DNA of 64,000 nucleotides from Planctellipticum sp942493135. Lineage in GTDB: Bacteria; Planctomycetota; Planctomycetia; Planctomycetales; Planctomycetaceae. The translations under genes were made by a program, and so were the position numbers. The notes beneath the pieces were generated by a model. It did no database searches, was not told where the DNA came from, and was given only the letters and a program-made list of their open reading frames with translations. This document shows positions 36,580 through 46,101 of this stretch, piece by piece. Numbering within the stretch: the stretch's first letter is position 1; every line of letters starts with the position of its first letter. Where the stretch lies: assembly GCA_942493135.1 (NCBI GenBank), contig OW818684.1:3658001-3722000 (forward strand). The letters are read 5' to 3'.

Positions 36580-39500
36580 ATGCGACACCCAGCCCCATCG
36601 CCCGCCGATCACCCGCCTGCGACACAGAAGATGTGTCTCCGCGCGAGCGACCGCGGTCCCGAGCGCCCCGTGCCGATCCTCATCCCTGCCCGCAGTCCGC
36701 AATCTTGCCGAAGGATCACTGCGACGGCCGTCGTCGCGTTGCTCGTCGCCAGCGTTCTGCCCGGCTGCTCTCGCAACTTCTGGCGCTCTCAGGCGGACTT
36801 CGATACTTACAATCAGATGTTGATGAAGACGCGCGATCCCCGCTGGGATCTGCCGCGCGTCACGGTCGACGCCGACGTCCGGAGCCGATTCTACGACCCG
36901 TACGACCTGACAAAACCTCCGCTGCCGCCGGACGATCCCGCCGCGCATGAATACATGCATATGGTCGATGGGATGGCGGGCTACAAGAGCTGGCACAAAT
37001 ATGGCCAGCTCCTGTCGGTCGAGAACCCGCAGTGGCTGGAAAACATCGGGTTCTCGCCGAAAATCATTCAGGCCAGCTGGGACAAAGAAGAAGAACTGAG
37101 CCCGGAGCCGATCCCGACGATCCTCAACCTGACTCTGCCCCAGGCCATCGAGCTGTCGTATATCCACAGCCGCGAATACCAGACGGCGATCGAGAATGCG
37201 TACTTGTCGGCGCTGGCGTTGACGTATCAGCAGTTCCAGTACAACGTGCGTTATCTGGGGGCAGCCGGCAATACGCCGTCGTCCACGGTCAATCTCTTCG
37301 ATCGGCCAAGCGTCTCGGACGGTCTGAGCGCCCCGAACAGCCGGTTCGGCGTCAGCCAGGTGCTGCCGACGGGCGGTCAGTGGGTTGCCGAACTGGCGAA
37401 CAACACGCTGTGGCTGTTCTCCGGCGGGAAATCGAGCTCCTCGTCGGTGCTGGCATTTTCGCTGACGCAACCGCTGCTGCGCGGGGCAGGACGCAAGATT
37501 GAGCTCGAAGGTCTGACGCAGCAGGAGCGCCAGGTCCTGTACGACATCCGCAATCTGGCGCGATTCCGGCAGACGTTCTTCGGAAGCATTGTCGTTCCGA
37601 ATCAGGCCAGCGGGTTCTACGGACAATTGTTTCTGACCCAGCAGATTCAGAACCAGCGCGAGAATATTCGCGCGCTGGTGGTCCAGATCGAGCGATCCCG
37701 GGAGATCTACCGGATCGCTCCGGAAGAACCGATCGACCAGTTGCCGGAGGGGTTCGAGATTCCCCCCGACTTCAAAGAGAAGCTGATCATCAGCAGGTCG
37801 GAACGAAAGCCCAGCCTGGGCTGGCGATCGCAGGTCATGACGCCTGAAGAGCGGGAAAGCCTGCTGAACTTGAGCGACAATCCGCTGTTCCAGGCGGCGG
37901 CTCAGGAGCTGATCCGGCGCGTGGAAGACCGGAGTCGCCCCAAGGAAGACGATCCTGCAAAGCCCGACGACCCATTCCAGGTCGACGAAAACTCCAAGCC
38001 GGTTGTCTCCGACAATCCCGAGCTGAATCGCGTTCTGGTGAACCTGAATGTGCCTCGCACACTGCAGTCAAAGCTCGATGTCGAGAAGCCGCCGCCCCCC
38101 AGCCTGTCGTGGCGCGGAGTCATGTCTGACGCAGACCGGACGCGGCTGCTGTCACTGAGCGATGACCCGGCGTATCAGCAGGTCGTGCTCGACCTGGCGG
38201 CCCGGGTCCGCTCCGGAACGATTCCCAACGATCTGGCTCAGTTGCTGACCCGCCTGGCGCAGTTGGAGACAGGACTCCGGTCACTCGAACAGAACTTGGC
38301 AACCCAGCAGGATCAGTTCAAGTTCACACTCGGGCTGCCGCCGGATATGCAGTTGACGATCGATACGTCCCTGGTCCGCCCGTTTCAGCTGATCGATCCG
38401 AGATTGACCGACACCGAGACCCGCCTGCTGGGGTTTGTCAACCAGGTGTCCGAACTGCGGCTCGATTCTGTGGAGGACTTTTCACAGCAGATTCAGCGGC
38501 TGATTCCCCGGGTCCGCCAACTGGTTCAAGAAGTGGAGGATAACGGATTCGAGATCATTCGGGACGACTTCCGCAGGACCGAAGAGAATCTCGACCGACG
38601 TCTTTCGCTGCTGGATGATGAGGCGGAAAAGCTGCTGGTCCGGACCAATCTGGAACGCGATCAGTTCATGTTCCGGGATGCCGTCAAAAAATTTCGGCTG
38701 CTGAAGGAGAGTTTCGAGGAGACGTCTGCCCGAATCGCGGAGAACCGGATCGCGCCGATCGACGCAGTCAATAATCTGCGGGAATTGCGAGAAGATTTGC
38801 TGCAATCGCTGCAGAGTCTGAAGGTGATACAGACCGGGCTTCGTGCGGAATTGATCGAGTTGCCAAAGTTTGAAATGTCGATCGAGCAGGTCGTCGAGCT
38901 GGCGATGGAGAACCGGCTCGAACTGATGAACGCCCGGGGAAACGTCATGGACGCCCGTCGGCAACTGGAAATTACCGCTAACAGACTGCAATCGGTCCTG
39001 AATGTGGTGGCGGAGGGAAATCTGGGGACCGATCCCGGGAACAAGCCCTTTGACTTCCGGGCCGATCAGAGCAGCTTCCAGGCGGGATTGCAGTTTTCCG
39101 CTCCGCTAGACCAGGTTCTGCAACGGAATAACTTCCGTGCGGCGATTGTGAATTATCAGCGGGCTCGCCGGGCGTACATGCAACTGGAAGATTCGATTAA
39201 ACGGGACGTCCGCAACGAATGGCGGGCTCTGGCGGTCCTGCGTCCGAATTTCGAGACAACGCGCCAGAATCTGCGGTTTTCGGGAATGTCGCTGGATTCC
39301 TCGATCGAAGCGACCGCCGCGCCGGTTCGACCCGGGGCGGGCGGTGGCGCCAACAGCAACGCCGGTCTGCAATTGACGACGAACCTCGGCAACGTGCTGA
39401 ACGCCCAGAACAGTTTGATCCAGATTTGGATCCAGCATGAGCTGAATCGCATTAACATTTACCAGGATATGGGTATCATGCAGATCGACGAGCGCGGACT

Positions 39501-39762
39501 CTGGATAGACCCTGTCTACCAGGATCTCGCCGATCGTCCGAATCCCTCCGCCAGCGAGCCCGCTAATGAACTCCCGCCATCGCCCGAATCCGCCGCTTTC
39601 CGCCTGCCGCCCGAACCGGAGTGGCTGGTCCGTCTGCTTGAGGACGTCGCGCCCATTCTCCGCGAAGCCGAGAGCGGGGAAGATCCTGCCCTGGCTGGCA
39701 GTGGGGCTGGCGGCGGTCGGGATCGCGGGCTGGTTCGCCTGGCCGGTGATCGGCAAGAGTGA
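36580..39762 (+). CDS. TolC-family outer-membrane efflux lipoprotein
   Basis: Up to 1,060 residues, about twice a typical TolC. A lipobox (VASVLPGC) indicates a lipid-anchored precursor; the GTG at 36670 would give a normal-length signal peptide and may be the true start rather than ATG 36580. TolC-type segments lie at both ends (LTLPQAIELSYIHSREYQ near 183; FEMSIEQVVELAMENRLELM near 765, then VMDARRQLEITANRLQSVLN and long helices). Between them is a charged coiled-coil region of about 400 residues absent from classical TolC. It is first in an operon with a periplasmic adaptor, an ABC ATPase and a permease, so it is the outer channel. Its last 197 bases overlap the adaptor gene in another frame. 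Confidence 0.88.
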   Translation: MRHPAPSPADHPPATQKMCLRASDRGPERPVPILIPARSPQSCRRITATAVVALLVASVLPGCSRNFWRSQADFDTYNQMLMKTRDPRWDLPRVTVDADVRSRFYDPYDLTKPPLPPDDPAAHEYMHMVDGMAGYKSWHKYGQLLSVENPQWLENIGFSPKIIQASWDKEEELSPEPIPTILNLTLPQAIELSYIHSREYQTAIENAYLSALALTYQQFQYNVRYLGAAGNTPSSTVNLFDRPSVSDGLSAPNSRFGVSQVLPTGGQWVAELANNTLWLFSGGKSSSSSVLAFSLTQPLLRGAGRKIELEGLTQQERQVLYDIRNLARFRQTFFGSIVVPNQASGFYGQLFLTQQIQNQRENIRALVVQIERSREIYRIAPEEPIDQLPEGFEIPPDFKEKLIISRSERKPSLGWRSQVMTPEERESLLNLSDNPLFQAAAQELIRRVEDRSRPKEDDPAKPDDPFQVDENSKPVVSDNPELNRVLVNLNVPRTLQSKLDVEKPPPPSLSWRGVMSDADRTRLLSLSDDPAYQQVVLDLAARVRSGTIPNDLAQLLTRLAQLETGLRSLEQNLATQQDQFKFTLGLPPDMQLTIDTSLVRPFQLIDPRLTDTETRLLGFVNQVSELRLDSVEDFSQQIQRLIPRVRQLVQEVEDNGFEIIRDDFRRTEENLDRRLSLLDDEAEKLLVRTNLERDQFMFRDAVKKFRLLKESFEETSARIAENRIAPIDAVNNLRELREDLLQSLQSLKVIQTGLRAELIELPKFEMSIEQVVELAMENRLELMNARGNVMDARRQLEITANRLQSVLNVVAEGNLGTDPGNKPFDFRADQSSFQAGLQFSAPLDQVLQRNNFRAAIVNYQRARRAYMQLEDSIKRDVRNEWRALAVLRPNFETTRQNLRFSGMSLDSSIEATAAPVRPGAGGGANSNAGLQLTTNLGNVLNAQNSLIQIWIQHELNRINIYQDMGIMQIDERGLWIDPVYQDLADRPNPSASEPANELPPSPESAAFRLPPEPEWLVRLLEDVAPILREAESGEDPALAGSGAGGGRDRGLVRLAGDRQE

Positions 39763-41626
39763 GTGGTTCGCCGGCCGGTCGACGCTGACCAATCTGTCGA
39801 CGGATGTCGTCCGCCGGGGACCGTTCCAGGTCACCGTGACCGAGCGCGGCACGCTCGACAGCATGCGGAACGCCGTGCTCTCCTCCAAGGTCGAGGGTTC
39901 GACGGCGATTATCAGCATCGTCCCCGAAGGAACGCACGTCAAAGAGGGGGACATCGTCTGCGAGCTGGATTCCTCGACGCTGAAGGACAAAGAAGTCCAG
40001 CAGACGATCAGTTTCACGTCGGCGCAGTCGCTCTACGATCAGGCCAAGGAAAACGTCGAGATCCAGAAGACGCAGAACGACAGCGACATCGCGGCGGCAA
40101 AGCTGAAGCTCGAACTGGCGATTCTGGACAAGGACAAGTACCTGCAGGGCGATTACGAGCAGCAGCGCAAGGAAATGGAAGGGGCCGTCGAACTGGCCCG
40201 CGAAGACCTGACGCGTTCGAAAGAGGACTTTGACTACAACGAGCGACTGACTCGGAAGGGCTACAAGACCCAGAACGATCTGGAAGCCAGCCGGATCGCC
40301 GTCCGCAAAGCGGAGCTGGCGGTGTCGGTCGCCGAGGAGAAGCTGCGAGTTCTGAGCGAGTTCACTTACAAGCGTCAGATCAAAGAGCTGGACGCAAATG
40401 CCAAAGAATTCGGCCGCGAACTGGAGCGGACGGAACGCAAGGCGCTGGCGACGCTGGCCCAGACCGAATCGGAACTGGCGGCGAAGGACCTGACGCTCAA
40501 GGTGGAGACGTCGAAGCTCGATCGTCTGCGTCAGCAGATCGAATTCTGCATCATCCGCGCGCCGCAGGACGGCCAGGTCATCTACGCCAACAAGACCGAC
40601 GGGCGCAGCGACTCGATTCAGATCGAAGAAGGGGCGATGGTTCGCGAGCGGCAGGCGATCATCAACCTGCCCGACCTCGACAAAATGAAGGTCAACGCCC
40701 GGGTTCACGAGTCGCGGATCAGTCTGATCCGAGCGGGGCTGCCGGTCTCGGTTAAGATCGACGCGGTGCCCGACAAAGTGTTTCAGGGTGAGCTCGATAC
40801 CGTCTCATCCGTCCCCAGCTCGACGAACTTCTTCAACCGGGACGTCAAGGAGTACGAAGCGATCGTTCGCCTGCTGGATACGGCAGAGAAAGGGAACCGG
40901 CTGCGTCCCGGTCTGACGGCGGGCGTGGAAATCCTGGTGGAACAGCGCGATAATGTGCTGCAGACTCCGGTCCAGTCGATCATCACTGTCGCCGCCCGGC
41001 AGTTCGCCTTCGTCGTCACGGACAAACGAGTCGAACGGCGCGAAGTCAAAGTCGGGCAGACCAACGACCGCACGATTGAAATCCTCAGCGGGCTCGACGA
41101 GAACGACGTGGTCGTGATGAATCCGCGCTCGCAGTTCGCGACCGAACTCGTGGAGCTGGAAACGCAACTGGTCCAGGAGCAGGCCGAAGAGGCCGCCAAG
41201 CATCCGCAGCCCGTGGGAGTCCCCTCCGCCGTTCCCGCGGGAGCCCCGGGGCCTGGCGGTCGACCGCCGGGAGCGGGCGGCCCGCCCGGCGCCGGTGGGC
41301 CAGGCGGCCCCGGCGGACCGGGACGTGCACCTGGTGGAGGCGGCCCTTCCGAAGGGGGAGCCCGTCCCGACCCGGTCGCCCGCTTCAAGCAGATGGACGC
41401 CAACGGCGACGGCAAGATCACCGAAGATGAAGCCGACGAGCGGATGAAGCCGCGGTTCGCGACCTTCGACGCCGATGGTGATGGCGGTATCACGGCGGAA
41501 GAGATGTCCGCGGCGGCAGCGCGATTCCGGGCCGCAGGTGGCGGTGGCGGTGGCGGTGGCGGTGGCGGAGGTGGTCAAGGTGGCGGGCGTCCCCCCGGCA
41601 ACGCAGGTGGCGGCAGCGGAGGCTGA
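39566..41626 (+). CDS. HlyD/MacA-type periplasmic adaptor with C-terminal EF-hands
   Basis: 686 residues. One N-terminal membrane helix (LPWLAVGLAAVGIAGWFAWP near 41-60), a biotinyl-lipoyl-like half (LSSKVEGSTAIISIVPEG near 105, APQDGQVIYA near 332), a long coiled-coil hairpin (about 150-320) and a beta-barrel/membrane-proximal part (to about 530). After that come a Gly/Pro-rich linker, two EF-hand loops (DANGDGKITEDE near 611 and DADGDGGITAEE near 633), and a poly-Gly tail encoded by GGTGGC tandem units near 41539-41575. EF-hands are not part of normal MacA. ATG 39566 overlaps the upstream gene by 197 bases; TTG 39638 or GTG 39701 are alternatives. Confidence 0.9.
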   Translation: MNSRHRPNPPLSACRPNRSGWSVCLRTSRPFSAKPRAGKILPWLAVGLAAVGIAGWFAWPVIGKSEWFAGRSTLTNLSTDVVRRGPFQVTVTERGTLDSMRNAVLSSKVEGSTAIISIVPEGTHVKEGDIVCELDSSTLKDKEVQQTISFTSAQSLYDQAKENVEIQKTQNDSDIAAAKLKLELAILDKDKYLQGDYEQQRKEMEGAVELAREDLTRSKEDFDYNERLTRKGYKTQNDLEASRIAVRKAELAVSVAEEKLRVLSEFTYKRQIKELDANAKEFGRELERTERKALATLAQTESELAAKDLTLKVETSKLDRLRQQIEFCIIRAPQDGQVIYANKTDGRSDSIQIEEGAMVRERQAIINLPDLDKMKVNARVHESRISLIRAGLPVSVKIDAVPDKVFQGELDTVSSVPSSTNFFNRDVKEYEAIVRLLDTAEKGNRLRPGLTAGVEILVEQRDNVLQTPVQSIITVAARQFAFVVTDKRVERREVKVGQTNDRTIEILSGLDENDVVVMNPRSQFATELVELETQLVQEQAEEAAKHPQPVGVPSAVPAGAPGPGGRPPGAGGPPGAGGPGGPGGPGRAPGGGGPSEGGARPDPVARFKQMDANGDGKITEDEADERMKPRFATFDADGDGGITAEEMSAAAARFRAAGGGGGGGGGGGGGQGGGRPPGNAGGGSGG

Positions 41627-41709
41627 TCGCTGTCTATGCCGGGGACGGGCGACATTGTCGCTTCGTCCTCGCTTGCCCTCCCAGTACTCTCTTCGGTGGT
41701 CATTCCGGC

Positions 41710-42423
41710 ATGTCCTTCGCTGCCCAGCTGGTCGATCTCGTCAAGAATTACTACCTCGGTGAGCACGTCGTGCGCGCGCTGCGGGGCGTGACGCTGGATA
41801 TTCCAACCGGCGACTTCGTTGCCATCATGGGCTCGTCGGGCAGCGGCAAGAGCACCATGCTGAACGTGCTGGGGGCTCTCGACCGTCCCACCGACGGGAA
41901 ATATATTCTGGCGGGAAACGACGTCAGCCTGATGAACGACGACGCCCTGTCGGACATCCGCAACCGGCTGATCGGCTTCATCTTTCAGTCGTACAATCTG
42001 ATCCCGCAGTACACAGTGATGGAAAACGTGCAGGTCCCGCTCTACTACCGCGCGGGACACAAGAAAATCGGCCCCGAGGAAGTCAAGCGCTGCCTCGATC
42101 TCGCCGAGCGCGTCGGGCTGGGGGACCGGCTGGACCACCGCCCGTTTCAGCTTTCCGGCGGTCAGCAGCAGCGCGTGGCCATTGCGCGAGCGCTCATCAA
42201 CAATCCGGAGATCATTCTCGCCGACGAACCGACGGGGAACCTGGACTCGGCGACGGAAAAGGAAATCATGGACCTGCTGACGCAGCTCAATCGCGAAGGA
42301 CGGACCATCATCATGGTGACCCACGAAACATCGGTGGCCCGCCGCGCCCGCCGGCAGATTGTGATGAAAGACGGCGTGATCGCCAGCGTGGGCTTCTTCG
42401 GCGACGAAGCGGACTCCAAGTAG
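41710..42423 (+). CDS. MacB/LolD-type ABC transporter ATP-binding protein
   Basis: 237 residues. Walker A is MGSSGSGKST (near 39), Q-loop FIFQSYN (near 93), signature LSGGQQQRVAIARALI (near 148), Walker B IILADEPTGNLDS (near 170) and H-loop VTHE (near 203). The EPTGNLDS sequence is typical of the MacB/LolD/FtsE branch rather than nutrient importers. It couples ATP hydrolysis to the permease encoded 33 bases downstream. It is third in the exporter operon, 83 bases after the adaptor gene. Confidence 0.95.
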   Translation: MSFAAQLVDLVKNYYLGEHVVRALRGVTLDIPTGDFVAIMGSSGSGKSTMLNVLGALDRPTDGKYILAGNDVSLMNDDALSDIRNRLIGFIFQSYNLIPQYTVMENVQVPLYYRAGHKKIGPEEVKRCLDLAERVGLGDRLDHRPFQLSGGQQQRVAIARALINNPEIILADEPTGNLDSATEKEIMDLLTQLNREGRTIIMVTHETSVARRARRQIVMKDGVIASVGFFGDEADSK

Positions 42424-42456
42424 TCCGCACCACTTTTCAGACGACAGATACTCCGC

Positions 42457-43806
42457 ATGGCGAACTACCTCCGCACGATCCGCCTGGCGATGAAAAGCCT
42501 GCTGCTGCACAAGCTGCGGTCGGGCCTGACCATGCTGGGCATCGTGTTCGGCGTCTTTTCGGTGATCGCGATGCTGGCAATCGGCGAAGGGGCCAGCGCG
42601 CAGGCCCAGCGGCAGGTGCTGGAGCTCGGCGCCACGAACATCATCGTGGTCAGCGTCAAGCCCCCCGACGATTCCCAGCAGGCCTCCGGGGGCGGAGGCC
42701 GCAGCTTCGGCCTGCAGTACGGACTGCTCCGTTCGGACTACCGGCTCCTGACGGAAACCGTGCCGAATCTGATCGGCGCCGTCCCCATCCGCGAGATCAT
42801 CGCGGAATCGCGATACCTGCAGAAAATGATCAACGCCCGTCTGGTCGGTTGCACGACCGAGTACGCGGACATGAATCATCTCCAGCTCGTCCGCGGTCGG
42901 TTCATTACCGATCAGGACGAGTACGAAATGGGCAACGTCTGCGTCATCGCCAGCGATGTGGCGTCCACCCTGTTCCCGTTCGAAGACCCGCTGGGCAAGA
43001 CCGTCAATGTCAAGAGCTTCCGCTTCCGGATCATCGGGGTCACACGCCAGCGAACCGCTTCCGCAGCGGTCGGCGGCAGCATGTCGGGGCAGGACTTCAA
43101 CAAAGACATCTACATTCCGCTGCAGACGTTCCGCGTCCGCATCGGGGACCGCATCTTCACCCGGATGAGCGGCAGCATGTCCGCCGAGGAGGTGCAGCTC
43201 AATCAGATTACGCTGAAGGTGAAGAGCGATAAGGACGTGCTGCCGACCTCGGAGGTCGTCCGCGAGTCGCTGCAGAAGACGCACGGCAGCAAGAAAGACT
43301 TCGACATCATCGTTCCGCTGGAGCTGCTCCGCCAGGCGGACCAGATCCGGCAGATCTTTAATATCGTTCTGGGTTCGATCGCCGCGATCAGCCTCGTCGT
43401 CGGCGGCATTGGCATCATGAACATCATGCTCGCCACCGTCACCGAGCGGACTCGCGAGATCGGAATCCGTCGGGCGCTCGGCGCCCGCCAGCGGGATATC
43501 ATCGAGCAGTTCCTCACGGAAACGATCGTCCTCTCCGGAGCAGGGGGGCTGATCGGCGTGATGCTGGGGCTCCTGACCCCCCTCTCGTTCACCGGGATCC
43601 AGTGGATCGTCGAAAACTTCATCCTCGACAAGTCGTCGGGCGAGGCCCCGATGGCCCGCATGTTCGCCGAGATGCAGCCGCAGATCGCCTGGTGGAGCCT
43701 GCCCGTCGCCTTTGGCATTTCGGTCGGCATTGGCATCGTGTTCGGTCTCTATCCGGCCCAGTCGGCGGCCCGGCTGGATCCGATCGAAGCCCTCCGCCAC
43801 GAGTAG
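42457..43806 (+). CDS. MacB-type FtsX-domain ABC permease
   Basis: 449 residues. An N-terminal helix (LRSGLTMLGIVFGVFSVIAM, 24-43) is followed by a large periplasmic MacB_PCD domain (about 50-280), then three C-terminal helices (about 300-330, 350-380, 415-440) forming the FtsX domain with the hallmark GIMNIMLATVTERTREIGIRRALGA. Together with the ATPase, adaptor and outer-membrane protein it would form a mechanotransmission tripartite exporter spanning the envelope; substrates of relatives are antibiotics, peptides or lipids. No resistance marker nearby narrows this down. Confidence 0.95.
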   Translation: MANYLRTIRLAMKSLLLHKLRSGLTMLGIVFGVFSVIAMLAIGEGASAQAQRQVLELGATNIIVVSVKPPDDSQQASGGGGRSFGLQYGLLRSDYRLLTETVPNLIGAVPIREIIAESRYLQKMINARLVGCTTEYADMNHLQLVRGRFITDQDEYEMGNVCVIASDVASTLFPFEDPLGKTVNVKSFRFRIIGVTRQRTASAAVGGSMSGQDFNKDIYIPLQTFRVRIGDRIFTRMSGSMSAEEVQLNQITLKVKSDKDVLPTSEVVRESLQKTHGSKKDFDIIVPLELLRQADQIRQIFNIVLGSIAAISLVVGGIGIMNIMLATVTERTREIGIRRALGARQRDIIEQFLTETIVLSGAGGLIGVMLGLLTPLSFTGIQWIVENFILDKSSGEAPMARMFAEMQPQIAWWSLPVAFGISVGIGIVFGLYPAQSAARLDPIEALRHE

Positions 43807-43887
43807 TTGCTGGGGCATCGACTGCGAATTCGATAAGCTGGAGGACACGCCGGCAACACCGTCGGCCCAGCAGCAGAAAGCCGACGG

Positions 43888-45189
43888 ATGGAATGGGATT
43901 TCGAGCAGCTCAGCCGATCGCGTGCGGACTTGACGCAATGGCAGACGCAGCGGCTGCGGGTTCTCCTGCGGGGAGTCTTGCCGGACAACAAGTTCTGGCA
44001 GTCCCGCTGCCAGGCCGCGGGACTGTCCGCCGAGACTTTGCGTTCGCTCGATGATCTCGGACGTCTGCCGTCCATCCGCAAGGCCGACCTGGCTGCCGAC
44101 CAGGCGGAGCATCCTCCCTACGGGACGATTCTGACCGAACCCGTCGGACGGTATTCCCGGCTGCATCAGACATCGGGCACAACGACCGGGCAGCCGATGC
44201 GCTGGCTCGATACCGCGGCCTCGTGGCAATGGGTGCTGGACTGCTGGCGACAGAACTACCGTCTGCTCGGGCTGCGTCCGGACGATCGTCTCTGCTTCCC
44301 GTTTTCGTTCGGCCCGTTTCTCGGTTTCTGGGCCGGTTTCGAAGGGGCCGCACAACTCGGCAATCTCTGCATCGCCGCCGGGGGGATGAGCAGTGAAGCC
44401 CGGCTGCGGCTGATCGCCGAGAATCAGGTGACGATTGTCGGCTGCACTCCCACATATGCGCTGCGGCTGGCGGAAGTCGCCCGGCAGCAGGGGATGGATC
44501 TCCCGCGCGGTTCCGTCCGGGCGATTCTCGTCGCCGGCGAACCCGGCGGTTCCTTGCCCGAGACCCGCCGTCGGATCGAAGAGGCCTGGGGAGCACGCGT
44601 TTTCGACCACTGGGGCATGACCGAACTGGGGCCGCTCGCCACCGAAGCCGACGACGATCCCGCCGTGCTGACGGTCCTCGAAACCGAATGCATCGCCGAA
44701 GTCCTGCAGATTGACAGTGACCAGCCGGCCCCCCCCGGCCAGTTCGGCGAGCTGGTGATGACCAACCTGGGACGGACCGGTTCGCCGCTGCTGCGTTACC
44801 GCACCGGCGACCTCGTGCAGCCAATCGTCGAGCCGCATCCGTCGGGTCGGTGCCTGCTCCGTCTCGCCGGCGGGGTTGTCGGTCGCGCCGACGACATGCT
44901 CATCATCCGCGGTAACAACGTCTTTCCGGCGAGTATCGAGCAACTGGTCCGGACGCTGCCGGAGATCGTGGAATACCGCATCGTGGTGACCTCGCACCGG
45001 GCGATGACCCACGTCCGGCTGGAGATTGAGCCGTTGCCGGACGTTTCCGCGGAACGTCACCTGGCGATCGCGGAGCAGCTTGTCCATCTCACCAAGGACC
45101 GCCTCAACTTTCACCCCGAAGTCCAGGTTGTGCCGCCAGGCACGCTACCACGGTTCGAGATGAAAGCCCGCCGGCTGGTGAGAGAGTAG
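43888..45189 (+). CDS. Phenylacetate-CoA ligase-like AMP-forming enzyme
   Basis: 433 residues, resembling PaaK. The phosphate-binding loop is HQTSGTTTGQPMRW (near 93), the adenine-binding segment VFDHWGMTELGPLA (near 238) and the hinge YRTGDLVQP (near 305); GRADDMLIIRGNNVFPASIE (near 330) is typical of the PaaK C-terminal domain. It activates an aromatic or other carboxylate as an adenylate and transfers it to CoA or a carrier. No phenylacetate degradation genes are nearby, so the substrate is unknown. It starts 81 bases after the permease but looks functionally separate from the exporter. Confidence 0.9.
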   Translation: MEWDFEQLSRSRADLTQWQTQRLRVLLRGVLPDNKFWQSRCQAAGLSAETLRSLDDLGRLPSIRKADLAADQAEHPPYGTILTEPVGRYSRLHQTSGTTTGQPMRWLDTAASWQWVLDCWRQNYRLLGLRPDDRLCFPFSFGPFLGFWAGFEGAAQLGNLCIAAGGMSSEARLRLIAENQVTIVGCTPTYALRLAEVARQQGMDLPRGSVRAILVAGEPGGSLPETRRRIEEAWGARVFDHWGMTELGPLATEADDDPAVLTVLETECIAEVLQIDSDQPAPPGQFGELVMTNLGRTGSPLLRYRTGDLVQPIVEPHPSGRCLLRLAGGVVGRADDMLIIRGNNVFPASIEQLVRTLPEIVEYRIVVTSHRAMTHVRLEIEPLPDVSAERHLAIAEQLVHLTKDRLNFHPEVQVVPPGTLPRFEMKARRLVRE

Positions 45190-45209
45190 CGGCGGACGGC
45201 AATTGTTTC

Positions 45210-45884
45210 TTACGAAGCTGCCTCCGGCTCGACGCCGGCCGACTCTTTGGGTCGACTGCGGCCGAAGCGGGGTTCCTGCCCCTTGAGCAGCCGGTGCAGA
45301 TTGCTGCGGTGCTTCCAGATCACGAGCGCCGGCACGACCAGGCTGAATGCTCCGACGGGCCAGGTTTCCGGACCAAAGGGGGAGGGCTGCAGCGCGATCA
45401 TCTGGTGCAAGGCGAACGCTGCGGCCCCGAGCACCGACCCCAGCGAGACAAACCGCGTCACCGCGAAGACCACGACGAACGTAGCGAACGTTGTCAGCGC
45501 CCCCCACGGAGAAACCGCCAGCAGCACGCCAATCGAAGTCGCCACCCCTTTGCCGCCGTGAAAACCGAGCCAGCAGGAATACATGTGGCCCAGCACGGCG
45601 CCCAGACCTGCGACCGCCGTCAACTGCTGCAGCGAAACATCGTCCGCGGTCCAGAGCCGGGGGAGCAGGACCGCCGGCAGCCCCCCTTTGAGGGCATCCA
45701 GCACCAGTACGACCAGACCCCACTTTGTGCCGAGCGCCCGGCTGGCGTTGGTGGCGCCGATATTGCCGCTGCCGATCGTCCGCAGATCGACACCTTTAAT
45801 CGCCCGGGCCAGGAGCAGGCCGAACGGGATCGAACCGGCGAAATAGCCCGCCAGCAGCGTGACGGAAACGGCAAGCGGGGACAT
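45210..45884 (-). CDS. plsY: Glycerol-3-phosphate acyltransferase PlsY
   Basis: Integral membrane enzyme that acylates glycerol-3-phosphate from acyl-phosphate, the first step of phospholipid synthesis. 224 residues, with five or more hydrophobic helices. The three family motifs are present: GSIPFG (near 17), SGNIGATNASR (near 38) and GFHGGKGVATSIGV (near 107). The frame runs on to 46103, but ATG 45884 begins at the first membrane helix and has AGGAAAG upstream. It is convergent with the PaaK-like gene at only 20 bases and divergent from the glycosyltransferase. Identification is secure. Confidence 0.95.
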   Translation of the reverse strand: MSPLAVSVTLLAGYFAGSIPFGLLLARAIKGVDLRTIGSGNIGATNASRALGTKWGLVVLVLDALKGGLPAVLLPRLWTADDVSLQQLTAVAGLGAVLGHMYSCWLGFHGGKGVATSIGVLLAVSPWGALTTFATFVVVFAVTRFVSLGSVLGAAAFALHQMIALQPSPFGPETWPVGAFSLVVPALVIWKHRSNLHRLLKGQEPRFGRSRPKESAGVEPEAAS

Positions 45885-46101
45885 CGGGGGACTTTCCTGC
45901 AGCAAGCGATTCAGACGACGGCGCGGAGGGAATTGTGACGGGTTCCTTGATGGTCGGCCAGCCAGGGCCGGGACGCAATCCCGGTTGACAGAATTCGCCG
46001 GGAGCTTTACATCTGCCGCACCGTAACCCGCTCCGGGGGGATCGGCGTACGCACCGGCCGCCGGATTCAGCGCGGGCGGCTCCAGGGAAGGGGAAAGCGG
46101 C

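Noticed and set aside
41539..41585. Tandem GGTGGC repeats suggestive of a minisatellite or CRISPR-like array
   Set aside because: They are in frame and encode the poly-Gly tail of the adaptor; units are 6 bases with no spacers.
41575..45114. Very long minus-strand open frame (1,179 codons) opposite the ABC exporter and ligase genes
   Set aside because: It is the complement shadow of clearly coding plus-strand genes; the translation is His/Asp/Arg-rich low-quality sequence with no family motif.
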